Assembly: GCA_963691655.1 (NCBI GenBank)
Contig: OY829329.1
Coordinates: 55,813,408 to 55,877,407 of the forward strand
Length of the DNA: 64,000 nucleotides
Origin: Toxonevra muliebris
Taxonomy: Eukaryota; Arthropoda; Insecta; Diptera; Pallopteridae
Direction of reading: 5' to 3'
In this document: positions 10,976-23,935 of the stretch, piece after piece
How positions within the stretch are numbered: the first letter of the stretch is position 1
Layout: each line of letters starts with the position of its first letter
The notes under the pieces: generated by a model
Database searches by the model: none
The model's input: the letters and a program-made list of their open reading frames with translations, nothing else
What the model was told of the DNA's origin: nothing
Translations under genes and position numbers: made by a program

Positions 10976-13361
10976 TTGGCATAATCTACTGATCTGACAA
11001 TTCGCATGTGTAGACCAATGCTTGATGGAAATGTAAACGCCAAAGACAATCTGAAAGAATCGACCAAAAAATCTTGAATAGTGGAAATGAAGACTATTGA
11101 ATATCACATAAATTTTACTTCGAGTGTAAAATGACGTTAAAATCTACTACTACTACTACTAAATATTCAATTAATAATATCTTGGGTATGTAACATACAC
11201 ACATACACACCGATGAGCAAAAACAAATCAAATACAAATAATGAACATCAATTATCCATAAAAGCTAACGATATTGTAATCGCTTTATAATTAACGTAAT
11301 TGCATGCTCCTCGCTCAATGTTTGTACCCAAGTACAATACAATAGCGTCTTTGTAGAGGATTAAATCGTAGAGCGTCCTTGACAACAAATGCTGTAAATG
11401 CCACACAACCAATAATACCACGAGCATATAGGAACAACGGCAACAATAACAACAAAAACCACAATAACTTATGTGAAGCCTGTGCAATGTAAAGCATCGC
11501 CTGAGGACAAGCAGTGCAAAGTCGGAGAGAAAGAAACGTTTAAACGTGAAAGCTCATTAAGACCAACGGCGACAATTTCATGAAAGTGGCTAGCGCTTCC
11601 GGTTTTCTGGGTGTGTATATGTTTAAGTGTATGTGTGGTTGAAAAATACGCACACACAAACTCAAGCAGAAGTTCGTATTCGTACCTAATATTTGGTTTC
11701 TTTTTCGTTTTCCGTTTGTTCATTTCGTCAGGCCCCAAGAGCCAAATAAAAACGGGTTTGTCTTTTTTTTACGCTGCAACGCCTCTGTATAACGCCGTTG
11801 TCGATGATGATGGCCAAAGGCCGTTCAACGTTCGACCATTATCGTTTCAAGTTCCTCATCATCATTGTCGTCACCATCGTTTTTGTGGTTGTTGTTGTTG
11901 TTGTCGTTATTATCGATGAGTGGTGGCGACCTTAAGCAAAAAAACCATTCATTTTGCCTTTTAGCAGCAAACCGTAAACGTGTAGTTATTGTACTATATT
12001 TAACGGTAAATATGTGTGTACATATGTATGTGTGTTATGTTATGTTTGTGAGAAGAATACACACATACATTTAGCCCAAAATAAAACATTAAACAACACC
12101 AAATGCACATACTCATATACATACATATAAACACATAAAAATAGAAAAACACATAAATTTGTTGCTCGTAAATCCACTTCGAAGTTTGTTGTTGTTTGTA
12201 TTTTCAGGCAGGCAGGCACCACGTGCTGACCAAAGTCACCTACTCTTCTACCAAGCCAGTCATCCAGCCAGCCACCCTGCCAGCCACCCTGCCATCCACC
12301 ATCAACCCACTGTTATTCCTATTAACCCTCTCCCTTACCCACCAAACCTCTATACCCACCCACCAACCACCTCAACCAACTCAATGAAAATGATGATGCT
12401 GGCAACGTTTCTTTGTGTGTGTTGCACAAATTGAGAGTGAAAGTAAAATAATTTTTCTTCATTTCATTTTTTGCTATGGTCGAATCAATAAAATCATAAA
12501 AATGTTCGAAAAATGTTTTAGTAGTTAGTGCCTGAGAGAATGGATGTTAAATGGTCCCTTCTACATACAATCCCCAACATAGCATCGGCATTGACGACAT
12601 GTTCCAGTGTGGTCGGTCGTTTGGTAATAAAATTCTCTTCTGCTGCTTCTGGTTTTATTTTTATTTTTTTTTGACATTTTTATTATATTTATTATTTTGC
12701 ATGTACTCTACTACCACTCGATGCTCGATGTTGTTGATGATGATGACAATGTTGATGATGGCTAAGAGGCCGAAAGAAAGTTTAGGCGTTAGTAATAGCT
12801 ACTCTTAAAGTAGTTATTTTTGTTGTAGGTATATACTTTGGTAATATTGCTGGCAGCAGTAAAGGGTTGGCATTTTTTTCTTCTTTTTTTATAATAATAA
12901 ATGAGTTAGATTAAGTTGGAATTTGGTGAAGTGAAATGTTAAAATTACGAATACTTTCTGACTTACTGTATTCCTTCAACTCTTAAGAAAAAATTACTAT
13001 AGATAAATCAATGAAGAATTCAGCACAAGAAAGGGTTAAGTCACAATCATTTGAGTATGTCATTATATGTGTATGTAAATGTACTCGAACTAAAACTTGT
13101 ATTGAGGGTTGGTGGAAATGTGTGCAGTTTATTATGTAAGGGAAGTGAAAAAGTAACTATATTCCTTGGAATATATAAAAGTAAAACGACCTCTATCTTG
13201 AACCAGTGTAAATTGACGTTATCACTTCATATTCATTATACTTTTGGTCGGATGCTTTTAAGACTTAATTAAAGATTATTGCAGAGTGCGTTGGCTGGCT
13301 TGTCAATGAAAGCATTAAGGTTCACTTATGCAAATGTCTGTTAATGCAGCCTAGAAATCTA

Positions 13362-14219
13362 TTGGGAGTATGAATGTATAAACTCGTAATTGTGACTAAC
13401 TTCATATCTATCATACCCGCCAGTTTTTTGACATTGACAGCTATTCTATCTCGAAGAGCGCCAAAAATACTATAAGAATTGATCTGTCAAATAATTTTCA
13501 TAATTTTACAAAAGTGTTTTACTATAGCTGAAAATGTCGAATTTCGTGCCAACAAAACAACATTTGCGGGAAGTTTTAATTTGCTTCTTCCATTTAAAGA
13601 AAAACGCAACTGAAGCAAATCGTTTACTCACTGAAGCTTATCCCGACTGTGCTATAGACGTTAGAATGTGTCAGCTGTGGTATGCCCGTTTCAAAAGTGG
13701 TGATTTTGATGTTGAAGACAGGGAACGTTCAGGCGGCCCGAAAAAGTTCGAAGATGAAGAATTGAAGGCATTACTCGCAGAAGATTCATGTCAAACGCAA
13801 CAAGAACTTGGACGAACTCGAATGACGATTTTTCACATGTGAACTGCTGATTGAACGACAGAAAAGAAAGGGTTTTCTGCATCGTATTGTGACTGGCGAT
13901 GAAAAGTGGATACGTTACGATAACCCAAAGCGTAAAAAATCAAGGGGACCGCCCGGACATGCATCAACATCAACGGCAAAGCCGAACATCCATGGATCCA
14001 AGCTCATGCTGTGTATTTGGTGGGATATGAAAGGTGTCGTGTATTATGAGCTGTTGAAACCGAATGAAACGATCACTGGTGACCGCTACCGACTACAATT
14101 GATGCGTTTGAGCCGAGCATTAAAGGATAAGAGGCCAGAATATGAGAATAGACACGACGAAGTTATTCTTCAGCACGACAATGCTCGGCCGCATGTTGCA
14201 AGGCAAGTAAAAACATATT

Positions 14220-14250
<31 letters not shown>

Positions 14251-14546
14251 ACCGTCGTATTCTCCAGACATTGCTCCTTCTGATTACCACTTGTTCCGAT
14301 CGATGACACATGACCTGGCTGAACAGCACTTCCGTTCTTTCAAATAACTCAAAAAATGGGTCGATTCGTGGATAGCCTCAAAAGATGAGGAGTTCTTTCG
14401 ACGCGGAATCCGTATGCTACTAGAAAGATGGGAAAAGGTTGTGGCTAACGATGGACAATACTTTAAAGGACAAATTTATAATCACTTTTTCACAATAAAT
14501 GTTCAAATTACGAAAAAAAATACGAATTATACATTCATACTCCCAA
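13362..14546 (+). mobile_element. mariner transposon, internally deleted (copy 1)
   Basis: A 1185-bp element with TA duplications (13360-13361, 14547-14548) and terminal inverted repeats beginning TTGGGAGTATGAATGTATAA. The transposase starts at 13534 with an N-terminal helix-turn-helix region (FKSGDFDVEDRERSGGPKKF). Catalytic blocks VTGDEKW, ILQHDNARPH and YSPDIAPSDYHLF follow, which is the mariner DD34D signature close to the mauritiana/Mos1 type. Compared with the copy at 62548-63784, about 104 bp are deleted after residue QEL (13809), removing the second half of the HTH region and the WVPHEL-type motif and shifting frame. A stop also replaces a codon after HFRSFK (14345). The copy cannot make active transposase but keeps its ends. 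Confidence 0.93.
13534..14466 (+). pseudogene. mariner transposase pseudogene
   Basis: Two pieces of one mariner transposase: an N-terminal ORF to 13842 and a catalytic ORF from about 13830 to 14347, with readable sequence continuing past a stop to ERWEKVVANDGQYFK near 14456. All three catalytic Asp positions are present. The break between the pieces is the internal deletion. Confidence 0.9.
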
Positions 14547-14639
14547 TATTGAAGAAGGAATACTAAACTGCGTTACGATTTCGGTACTCACCAGCAGTAT
14601 ATGCCCATTTCAGATACCGATACGTGGCAGTTAGTAAGC

Positions 14640-15010
14640 CAAGAAGATGAACAGAGAGGGATGAAGAGGTGTATAATAGCGGGTGAGAGTGAGGAAAGCG
14701 AGATAAAAGATGCAAAAGAGAGATGAGAGGTGAGAGTGGTAAAAACGAGGGAAGAAAAACAGAAACACCGAAGGTAGTTCAAAAAGCCGAAAAGAGTAAG
14801 AGGTTGCTTAAAATCGGAGAGATTGAGGGAGAGAGGGAATAAAATGAGAAAGTAGTTAGCACCCTCATATATATAGAAAAGAAAAGAAACCGAGGGTGGG
14901 AAGACCGCGAGTGGTATAAAGAGAAAAATTAAGAACTTGGAGTGAATTAGAGAAAAGATGAGGAAGGCGACAAGACGAGGAGAAGCAGAAAGATAGAGGA
15001 GGGAAAGGGG
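14640..15010 (-). repeat. purine-rich block, complement of the pyrimidine-rich arrays
   Basis: The plus strand is dominated by GAGAGA/AGGAAG units. In complement the translation is a low-complexity Ser/Leu/Phe product that I reject as a gene. Composition and unit type match the blocks at 10139, 17580 and 20232. Confidence 0.5.
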
Positions 15011-16277
15011 GCTAAAAAAGAGAAAAAGGAAAAGTAATATTGTAATAGCCTTGAAGCTTAGATCCATAGTATTTCTACATTATTTGAGGATTAATTTGCC
15101 TACTAATAAATAAAACCCGATAATAGAAAGGAAATTAGTGGGACATACCCTTCGACCCCAAACCCATTAACTGAGTTCTTCAGAAAAGCACACGATTGGG
15201 ATCTACAGGGATAGTGAAAACGACGATGATCTGAAATCAGGCACCAATGAAAAGAAAATTGAAAGTACTGTAAATTCATTCAAGAAAAACAAAATTTTTT
15301 TGATGCAAACGCTTCGCTGAGGTCTTTTGCTCTACAAGGAATCAAGAAAAATTGGGGAGAACCATAGAAAATTTAACTAGTTTTCATTTCTTTATTTTCT
15401 TAGCAAATTAATGTTTTTGTCTTTTTTTACAAGAAAAAAAATCTAAACAGCTGGTATCCATATCGATGCAAATAATTGTGTTGATTTATGAAATGAAGGG
15501 ATGATGGAATAGATGTATTCACTGAAAATCACTTATCAATATTTTGTCATATTGCCAAAGACTTGTAACATACTTTCAATATTCCCCCATATTGCCCCCT
15601 TTAACACCTGCCAATCAACGCAATAACCGTTGACATTTAATTTATTCTACAAGGTAGTATTAGATAAATTACAAGCTTGGCTATTATAAAACTTGTAGGG
15701 CCTGAAGAATTTGCTCAGAACGGGCGAAGAAAGATTAAAATAATTCTTTGGATCTATTGTTACAGCGGTTGATCCCAAAAACAAGTCAGATTTTAAAATA
15801 ATCATAAATAATTGTCATGGCTTTCAATGCTGAAATTATAACTAACAACTATATGTATGTATGAAACTTAAAGTGTTTGTGGTTGCATATTTAAGAAATG
15901 AAATATGTCATTTTTACGAACGTAAAACTTTATGTAGCTAAACTTTCTTAAGCAAAGAAAATAACAGAAAATTCTAAAGAAGATGACAGTCAAGTAGTTT
16001 GACTGGTTGGTGTGGATATGTATGTATGAGTGTGTGCCTCTCGCAACTCTAGACTAAAACCAACTTTATGGTTGCAATAATGCACAAAACACACACACAT
16101 ACATTCAAATAAACACATACACACTAACGAAATCACCAGAGTGTTATTAGCACCTGCCCAAAAGTGTACGGGAAAATGTTAACTAATTGCACTAACTAAA
16201 TACATGATGGTGTTAGTGTTATATACGTGTTTATATTCGAGTCCATGTATTTGTTCTAGTTGTTGTCATCTACTTAC

Positions 16278-16630
16278 TCTGCTCTAATTGTAATCTCATT
16301 TCCCGTATTCACTGGCGTCTCAAGTTCACTCAACAGCATCGTTTGTAGGCCGCATGAAAATTGAAATTGCAGTAGTCCCTTCTGCAGGAATAATGCCATA
16401 TAATGGCCACCTTTTGTCCCTTGCGCAGCGGCCAACATTATGAGCCCGTTAGTAGCACGTGTACGTACTTTCAGCTGAACATGCATTGGTAACACTGAAT
16501 CTAATGTTTCATGATTTGGTATATCCTTGTGTATGCGATGCGATACATATGAATCACCGGAGAATGCAGCATTCCTAATAATGATAGGTTCTTCGCAGAG
16601 AGCACCTTGCCGATCGAAACGGCAAACACA
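16278..16630 (-). CDS. eys: eys-like gene exon: second half of EGF plus first half of a laminin G domain
   Basis: This 353-bp exon has no long ORF in the naive scan because it lacks a Met near its start, but it reads open throughout. The acceptor is CAG at 16633-16631 after a pyrimidine-rich tract, and the donor GTAAGT is at 16277-16272. The first residues, CVCRFDRQGALCEEP, supply exactly the three missing cysteines of the EGF left open at the end of the exon 18.3 kb upstream, and the phase (0) agrees. A laminin G domain then starts with IIIRNAAFSGDSYVSHRI, continues with VQLKVRTRATNGLIML and the GGHYMALFLQKGLLQFQFSCG strand region, and runs to NEITIRAE. It leaves in phase 2. The match across the intron makes this exon secure. 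LamG domains in this family act in extracellular matrix binding. Confidence 0.92.
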
Positions 16631-17579
16631 CTGTATCCAAGAGAAACGTAGGAGCGTAAAACATGAAAAGAGAGAAAAGGAAGAGGAAACAAAAAAATTA
16701 ATTTCATTTTTAAAATTTAGTAGAAAATTTTGTGCTATTTTAGTTTTTATTATTTTAATAGTTGTAAATTTAATATATATTTAAAGTGTGGATACTTGAA
16801 TGCACTTGTGCCCAATGCACACATTACCCAAAGGAATGCGTGACTATTATTTTTCACACAAAATGCAATTGCAAAGTGTTGCCAATGTAATCTCGAGCAA
16901 AAACACACACAAACGCTCATCTAGAAATACACACTCACACACATACTTACACACACTTACTCACACATTGTTGAACGTTGCACTCCATTTGTTACACTTC
17001 GAGTGAGTATTTAGAAAATTTGTTGCTCTTGTGTAAAAGTTTTTCCCCGTTTTTCTTCGATTTTTTTATTTTTACTTTTATTTTTTTTTTTGTAGCAAGA
17101 AAATTGTTGCTTTATGGTGAATTTCGTTAGGGAAAAATATTCAAAATTGAAAACTTACAACTACATATTTATAAGAAAAGTTCACAACAACGTGTAGAAA
17201 TTTATTAAATACATTCACACTTAAGTACACATATGTACATGTGCTTGAGTATATTTACTGGATGGCAAGCAGTAGCACACAAAAGACATACACAGTGGAA
17301 AGATTTATAGAAAATTGAACTGAAATTGAAATTTTATTCATTTTATTTATTTTGGTGAAGGGAGTATTTGCAAAAATTAATTTGAATTTTGTTGAAATGT
17401 GTATCTGAGCTTAAGTTTCTTGACTCTTAAGAAAATATTTTCTAAAGTTAAACAAAATCACGAACCATTGCAGTTCTGTAAAGTTAAACGAAAACAAAAA
17501 TGAGTAAATTGGTATTAGATAGTGTTGATTGACTTTGCCAGTGCAGTGCTCAATTTGAAAAAAATTTGAAAAGTTTCAC

Positions 17580-18215
17580 TTTTTCTTCTTCTATTTCCTA
17601 TTATCATTTACCTCTATAATTTTCGCTATCCCTTTTCAAACAGAACCTCTTTCTCTTTCTCTCTCTCTCTCTCTGTCTTATCACCCACCACCTCTATCCC
17701 ATATCAATCACTAACTTTTTTACCACAATTAGCACTTCTATCATCTATCATCACCTCTATCAATCACCAACTCTATCCCTTGTAATCGACTCTATTTCAC
17801 ATCAATTGCTGCCTCTTTCCCTATTAGTCAGCACCTCTACCTCTATCGGCTTTCAATCATCGGTATTTTCCCCCCTCATCACTTTTAATGCTTAATTTAG
17901 AATAAATGCTATTTTCACTATCGATATTTATTATTAAAAATTTTCTTCAAACTCCATCACCACCTCCACCCCTTTTCCATCACTGCCTGCCTCCCTTATT
18001 TCCATTTCTATCCGTTTTCAGTCATCTTCTCTTTCCCATATCATCACTTCCATCTATCCCCTATCCCCATCTCTATTCGCTTTCATCACCTCTATTCATC
18101 TGCTATCACCATCCCCTTTTACCAGGGGATCATCTTTAACCCATTTTGATCACCACCTCTATCCCTGTTTCTATCTACTATCACCATCTGTTTCTATCCC
18201 CTATCTATGAGCCAT
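17580..18215 (+). repeat. pyrimidine-rich degenerate tandem array (CACCTCTATCCC-type, second block)
   Basis: Roughly 30-bp units built on ATCACCACCTCTATCCC are repeated with heavy divergence over about 600 bp. There is no coding sequence. The block directly precedes the RTE-like LINE fragment. Confidence 0.6.
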
Positions 18216-18249
18216 CATTTGCGCTGTTTTCCACACAAAATTTAGAGTT

Positions 18250-19600
18250 TTATGTTTAATATAATGTAATGACTTGATTTCCAAGCAATTGGAAAGAAGG
18301 ACTCATAGTGACGATCCCAAAGAAAGATTACCTTTCTGTATGCAGCAACTGGCGAGGCATTACGTTACAAAACGTCGCAGTAAAAATTCTAGCCTGCATT
18401 ATTCTCGATCGCATTGCTCCCGTCATCGAGTCTACTTTGCGCCGCGAGCAAAAAGGTTTTAGACGAAGCCGGTCATGCGTTGATCACATAAATACATTAA
18501 GAATTATCATTGAGTCCGACGAGTGGCGGTCACCCTTGTACTTGCTCTTCATTGATTTTAAACGCGCGGTCGAGCGCGATTTGGCATGCACTTAGACGAC
18601 GTGGCATACCGGAGAAAATAATCGAATTAATCAAAGAGCTAAAAAAATAGTCAGCGATTCCCTATTAATAGAGATGTACGGCAAGGTTGCATCTTATCGC
18701 CGTTACTTTTCGTAGCTGTTTTGGATGATATATTAGCCATCACAAACAGTGAATTTCGTGACGGCATTATATGGAGACCTTACTAACTGCTCTCCGACCT
18801 TGGTTATGCCGACGACATCTGCTTTCTGTCACACACGCTGGGACGAATGGGACTAAAGTGAAGCTGGAACACCTCGCGAAAAACGACTCAATTGCCGGGC
18901 TGGAAATCAACTTTTCAAAAACTAAAATATTGCGCTTGGAGACAACTAACCTTGCACCACTTACTGTCGAAATAGATGGTGTCACCGAAACGTTTGAGGA
19001 TGTCGATAAATTCTGCTACCTAGGTAGCATGGTAACTTAGAGATGGAGGTGCGGATGACGACGCATATGCAAGACCCGCTATGCCTTTCGCAAATTAAAC
19101 AAAGTTTGGTCCTCAAGCGCACTCTCAACCCGCTCGAAGCTCAAGATTTTCAACGCCAGCATAAAAACCATCCTCTTATATGGGTCAGAGACTTGGAAAG
19201 TCACTGGAAGGATTAGACACAAAGAGCAAGTTTTCGTCAACAAATGCTCACGGCGCACATACAAGATTTTCTGGCCTCGACTTGTATAAAACACTCACCT
19301 CCTGACTATGACTGCTAGCAAGCCAATCGAAGCAGAAATCAAGAAAAGGAAATGGCGATGGATTGGACACACGTTTCGCAAAGAAGATACGAAATAGGCA
19401 AAAATGGCCTTTGAATGGAATCCTCAGGGATTTCGTAGACCCGGTCGTCCGCGGATGACGTGGATAAGATCGGTGCATGCGGAACATCAACAATTCGGTT
19501 CATGGCGCGAGATCAGAAGAATGGCCCAAGACAGACTGCAATGGAGAGACCTTGTTTCCGCCCTATGCTCTTCTTAAGAGCGACAAGTGAATTGCGTATA
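18250..19600 (+). mobile_element. RTE-like non-LTR retrotransposon fragment (copy 1), frameshifted
   Basis: Reverse transcriptase blocks appear in order but in shifting frames: IPKKDYLSVCSNWRGITL (about 18312), QKGFRRSRSCVDHINTLR (about 18449), LLFIDFKRA (about 18544), the catalytic GYADDICFL (about 18802-18830), and GLEINFSKTKILRL with FCYLGSMVT (to 19040). After a stop, the C-terminal region reads LLYGSETWKV, IEAEIKKRKWRWIGHTFRKE and FEWNPQGFRRPGRPRMTW (to about 19460). The order and C-terminal motifs resemble RTE-type elements; the clade is a judgement from memory. Several frameshifts and stops make it dead. No endonuclease is visible, so it is 5'-truncated. Confidence 0.8.
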
Positions 19601-19849
19601 TTAGTTAATTTATTTAATTTGCATTCTGATTCAGTATGTCATGGAAGTAATAATAAAATTAATGACTTGATTTTGAATAGGGTCTAGTGTTATATTACGA
19701 AGAGAAAGAAAAAGTAGTTTAATCGGCATCATGCCTTTATCTAATGTGGTTTTGTTTTAATCAGTTAATCTCAGGTTAATCTAAAATAAAAAGCCGTCAC
19801 GCATTTTATTCCACTACCCGAAAATCCAAAACTATCCAGTTTTGCGTAG

Positions 19850-20010
19850 TGGTTACATTTTGCTGGTAAGACAGCCTTATCATTACCTTTAACTCTACAA
19901 TAGTCAGGTGTCAAACAGAGATTAACTTTGCTTAAGGTGGTACAGTGTTTAACTATTTTTTTCCGATTATGCCGAGTATTGAACCCGGATATTCTTCGCA
20001 GCAGTTTTGT
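19850..20010 (-). repeat. repeat with distant relative near 41.3 kb
   Basis: The block containing CCGATTATGCCGAGTATTG (about 19966-19984) has a weakly similar relative, CCGACCATGCTGAGTATCG, at about 41357-41375 with matching downstream spacing. In complement it contains GGGTTCAATACTC, which resembles a Pol III B box. The identity is unknown and similarity is moderate. Confidence 0.35.
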
Positions 20011-20069
20011 ATACAATATTCATGCTACACCGATCACGCAATACAAATTATTTATTTTTTCAAAGTCCA

Positions 20070-20135
20070 CCACGTTAGCCCAGCGACAGGGTGCTAAGAC
20101 TCATCTCAGGTTCGATTCGCAGACGCAATTGCTTT
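20070..20135 (+). ncRNA. tRNA-like Pol III promoter, probable SINE head
   Basis: A box A-like TTAGCCCAGCGAC (20075-20087) and a box B GGTTCGATTCG (20109-20119) are spaced as in a tRNA, followed by an A-run. The arms do not fold into a convincing tRNA, so a decayed tRNA-derived SINE is more likely than a tRNA gene. Confidence 0.45.
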
Positions 20136-20231
20136 AAAAAAAAATGCCTAAATGGATTGTTGCAGTAAAAGAAGCCACATCGCATATGCATTATAAATTA
20201 TAAAAAATTATGTTTTAGTAAAAGAAAAATT

Positions 20232-20430
20232 ATGTCCTTTCTCCCCTCAATTTTCCCCTCCGTCTTTCCCTCTACCGTCTTCCGTCTGCTTCCCTCTTTC
20301 CCTCTATCTCTTTCTCCTCTGTCTCCTTCCATATTCATCCTTCTCTCCCCCTCCTTTTCTCCCAATGCTTCTCTCATTTCTCCCTCTCCTCCTCTTTTGT
20401 CTCATTCATCCTCTCTCCTTCCCTATTGAC
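20232..20430 (+). repeat. pyrimidine-rich block, third copy
   Basis: About 200 bp of CTCCCTCTTTCCCTCT-like sequence, related in composition to the blocks at 10139 and 17580. Non-coding. Confidence 0.5.
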
Positions 20431-20590
20431 GCTATCCGAAATTACGTGAGGTTTCATAAATTTAGAGTTTAGGAATTTGTGGTAGAGGCAAATTAAAAGA
20501 AATTGAGTAAATCTTTGGTTTATATTTTAAGAGACAGCCCAGAGCAGAATGAAGAGGCGGTCTTAGTTATTGTTCAGTGCTTAATAGAAC

Positions 20591-22029
20591 TAAAGAATAT
20601 ATAATACATAGAAGGCGCATCACGAACAAATTTATTTGCGCAAAAATTTTGTTCTATGGAGCCATAACTGCCTCCAGTTTACACTCAAAATTCAGATGTT
20701 CTCATATTTCTCTTTGTTGTTGGCTTTGTTTAATGAGGGGTTTTTTAAAGACAGTTTTGTATTTTCTTTTTTTTCATGTTTCTTTTTTTTTTTTTGGTTT
20801 TCCTACTTGTAATATGAGCCGGTATTTTCATTATTTAGCAGAATTCACATCGCAAAGCCGGTGTGCTTTTATGTATGGCACAGATTATAAAATTCAAATC
20901 CCAAGTTGTGACGCGAAGAAATAGGTATTTTTCAAGACTTTTTTCAGGTTAACTAATAAAGTTTTTTATAAAAACTTTTTATTATCTAAAAGTGCATGTA
21001 TTAAACTTAACTTTAACTAATTTCTATTCTTAAATATTTCTAAAAATATTCAAAATTTTATGAGTAATGTGCGATCCCGTCGACGCCTTTCTAGAAAACA
21101 TGTTTGGCGATGAGCAATATCTAGATCATTTGAAATCCAAAAATGAAATGGATTTACTTTTATTATAGGATTATCTAGTAATTAGCTGAAGGATTTGAAA
21201 AAATATGCATATTTAACAAAATGGCCGACTGTCAAAGTTAACAGTTCAATTTTAACTAAAAAACGCTGTTTCAGCTGTAAAAAAAAGTTTACCTTCGATC
21301 TAGATTATTATATATTGAAAAAGCATATAAATTTGAATATAATCGGTTTAGAAGTTGTTGAATAATCGTGGTCACCGACTTCAATAATGACTTTTTTGAG
21401 AAAAACGCGTTTAAAGTTTCAACTTATTTTATTGTCAAGAAGAAAACTTTTTTTGGAAATAACAAAGAGTCAAAAATTTTCTCCGGATCAACTTAAAAAT
21501 TTGTAGGCATATTTTTGAAAACATATACTTTAAGAAAATGCAAAAAAATCAGATTTTTTAAAAGTTACAACTGGAGGTGCCCCTTAAAAACTTTCTAAAT
21601 CGATTGATTTCAGGTTTTTATGCTTTTTCGAATATAAAAAAAAAAAAATATTACTAAAAAGAAACTTTGTTACGACCAAAATTTTGGGTCACAAATTGAA
21701 AAAAAAATCAACTATGTTGGAAAGCAATATTGATACTCGGCAACAACGCAGAAAAAAAAAAACAAAACAAACACATGTACCTACATATTCTCCTCAAATA
21801 ACCCATTCATATGAAACTATACGCAGTCTCATTTGGCAGCACTCTGTAACGATGTGCGAGAGCCTAAGAAGAAAAAAAACACCATGAAAGTGCATGGGAG
21901 AGAGTAAAAGCAAATTAAATGAGTGATTTTGCTCTTCCTCTTTACTGCGACAGCCCGCACCCGAAACGAAAGCAACATATTTCGGAAAAATTTTGAGAGA
22001 TGCGCCTTCTATGTATTATATATTCTTTG
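20591..22029. mobile_element. 1.44-kb non-autonomous hAT-like element
   Basis: The two ends carry a 30-bp perfect inverted repeat containing AAAGAATATATAATACATAG and reaching GGCGCATC (20592-20621 and 21999-22028). ATAGAAC flanks both sides (20584-20590 and 22030-22036), extendable to 8 bp with one mismatch, the size expected of hAT. The interior shows only short ORFs and no transposase motif. Age is moderate judging by the intact TIR. Confidence 0.75.
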
Positions 22030-23599
22030 ATAGAACGCTTTAAATATCTTCCTATATCTAGATATTCCAGAATCTACAATTATTACAGTCTTAGATATAT
22101 TCTTAGATATAATCTTACTGGACTAAATAGATTTTTCTTAGAAAACAACCACTTCATCTTAACCTAAGAAATATTAATGTGTTTTCTCCATGGGCGGCAT
22201 CGTCTTGGTATTTTTAAACTTTTTAATAAAATAGAGTATTTTTGTGGTATAATCTGCAACACTACTCAATCAAACTCAACATAAAAGAATTGAACTGAAC
22301 TTATGAAGCAATGAAAGGTTCTGGAACGTAGAACCGTCTGTATTGATAAGACCTCAACTCAGAAACATTTGGTTTTAGTTTTCATCAGTAACGTGCTTAT
22401 TTTCTCTCATGTTTTATTTTCAGGAGTCCTGACACGAAAAATTAGATCCTCAAGGAGAAAAAGGGTTGTTAATATAATTTATACTAGCGTTACTGCTAAT
22501 TTTTCATAGGCCATATAAAGAAGTGATTGAAACTAGGGTTTGGTCAACAATAATTTTAAATCAATTGTGCAACAAGAATCAATTTGTCTTGCTAAATTGA
22601 GATTCAAAAAGTAGGCTAAGCTAATTTTGAGTTAATAAGTATGTATTTGCATCTTCCCGAGCTTTAATATCATTAATTACACTCTAATATGTTCGGGGGA
22701 AAAATGTTGGTCGAATAATATTAATTTTAAACATTTCATTTTTAGTGACCTCAGAGAGAGATATTTGAATAAGATTTTGGAAAACTTTCTACCCTACACC
22801 ACCGATTCCTTTCCTTTCATTTAAGGGAGTTTTCAATTAGTATTTTTATAGTACTCCTCCTCCTCCTTTTCAAAACGATTTCTTCGCCCTAAACTTATTG
22901 AGTAAATGTTGCCAGTGTTGCCCACCAACGTCATCAATTAGCATTAGAGTCGTCTTTAATTTTTAAGTTTGGAATATTTTTCCATACGCCATTTTTTACT
23001 CTACACCGAGAAAAAAAAACTGTGATTTCAACAGTTCATCGCTGTTGTTAAGAAAATTAGTTGTATTGAACGCAATTTGTTTGATTCAACAGTTTTTTAT
23101 GTTGTATTGACAATTTTCATAACATCTCTTCTGTTGAATATTTAGTTCATAACCCTGCCAGACAGGGCTAATGGAAACTCCAATACAGTAACAAAATTTT
23201 TGGCTTTCACTTACACAATTTCAAAATTTTATACGGTCTATTTTTAGAAATAATGATAAACAAAGACAGCCTGATTGAGTATTTCAAATTTGTATATCTT
23301 AGTTAACTCTTTAAGTCTAGGTAGGGTAAAAATTATCCCAACTTTTGCTTAGTTTTTTATTCATGGTGGGATATATTTAAACCCACCTCGAGAAGTTTAA
23401 ATTACTTATAGTCATATAGTTAAACATTTTATTTACAGTTTCTCATTCAGTTGTCAATGCTATAAACCAAAAAAAATTCTGTACAACTGAAGTTTTTATT
23501 TTCTTTAAAATCGTGTGCCTCAAAGAGTTAAAAAACAGTAATTAGTGTTCGAACCATTGAAAGAGTAAAACAAACAAAATTTATTGGAAGTAAATTTGG

Positions 23600-23690
23600 T
23601 TATGTGGCACAGTTGGTAAGCGTGTTGTTTGACAGTCATCGTGCGAATGTTTTTCGGCCACAGGTTCGAGCCTGGGAAAAAGCAATTCAA
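23600..23690 (+). ncRNA. tRNA-Ser/Leu-like SINE head
   Basis: Box A TGGCACAGTTGG (23605-23616) and box B GGTTCGAGCC (23663-23672) are 58 bp apart, as in tRNAs with a long variable arm. The acceptor stem does not pair, so this is tRNA-derived rather than a tRNA gene. An A-rich stretch follows, and the 59-bp repeat lies 250 bp downstream, which might be the tail of the same SINE. Confidence 0.5.
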
Positions 23691-23935
23691 GAAAAAATAA
23701 TTTAAAACGATAATAGTAAATAAAAAAATAAATTGAACAAAAAACAAAAAGAAAAAAATATTTTCAATATCCCTATTCAGTGAAGATATTTGGAATCAAA
23801 TCCGTAATTCTGGGTTATGATTTCAAATATTAGTAGCTTATATGGGATATTGAAAGATTAAGAACTTATCACTAAGATCACTGATGAGGAATTGTGGCGG
23901 ATTCCGAAACGGCCGTCTGATTTGCCCGTCTTTAT

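Larger units (their letters stand above)
7363..16277 (-). other. 8.9-kb intron of the eys-like gene
   Basis: The intron is bounded by the GTAAGT donor at 16277 and the TTTCAG acceptor at 7363, both phase 2. It contains a degenerate tandem array, two small foldbacks, pyrimidine/purine arrays and a mariner. The stretches 8250-9700, 11000-13360 and 15070-16277 show only low-complexity AT-rich DNA, short CA/TG runs and His/Pro-codon-like repeats (12235-12370) with no supportable gene. Confidence 0.85.

Noticed and set aside
11611..12434. ORFs with Cys/His and HPASHPASHPA-type repeats
   Set aside because: They follow short simple repeats (CCAGC, GTTGTT) with no splice context or family.
14588..15067. 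159-residue hydrophobic ORF on the minus strand
   Set aside because: Translation of a purine/pyrimidine array; Phe/Leu/Ser composition explained by CT-rich codons.
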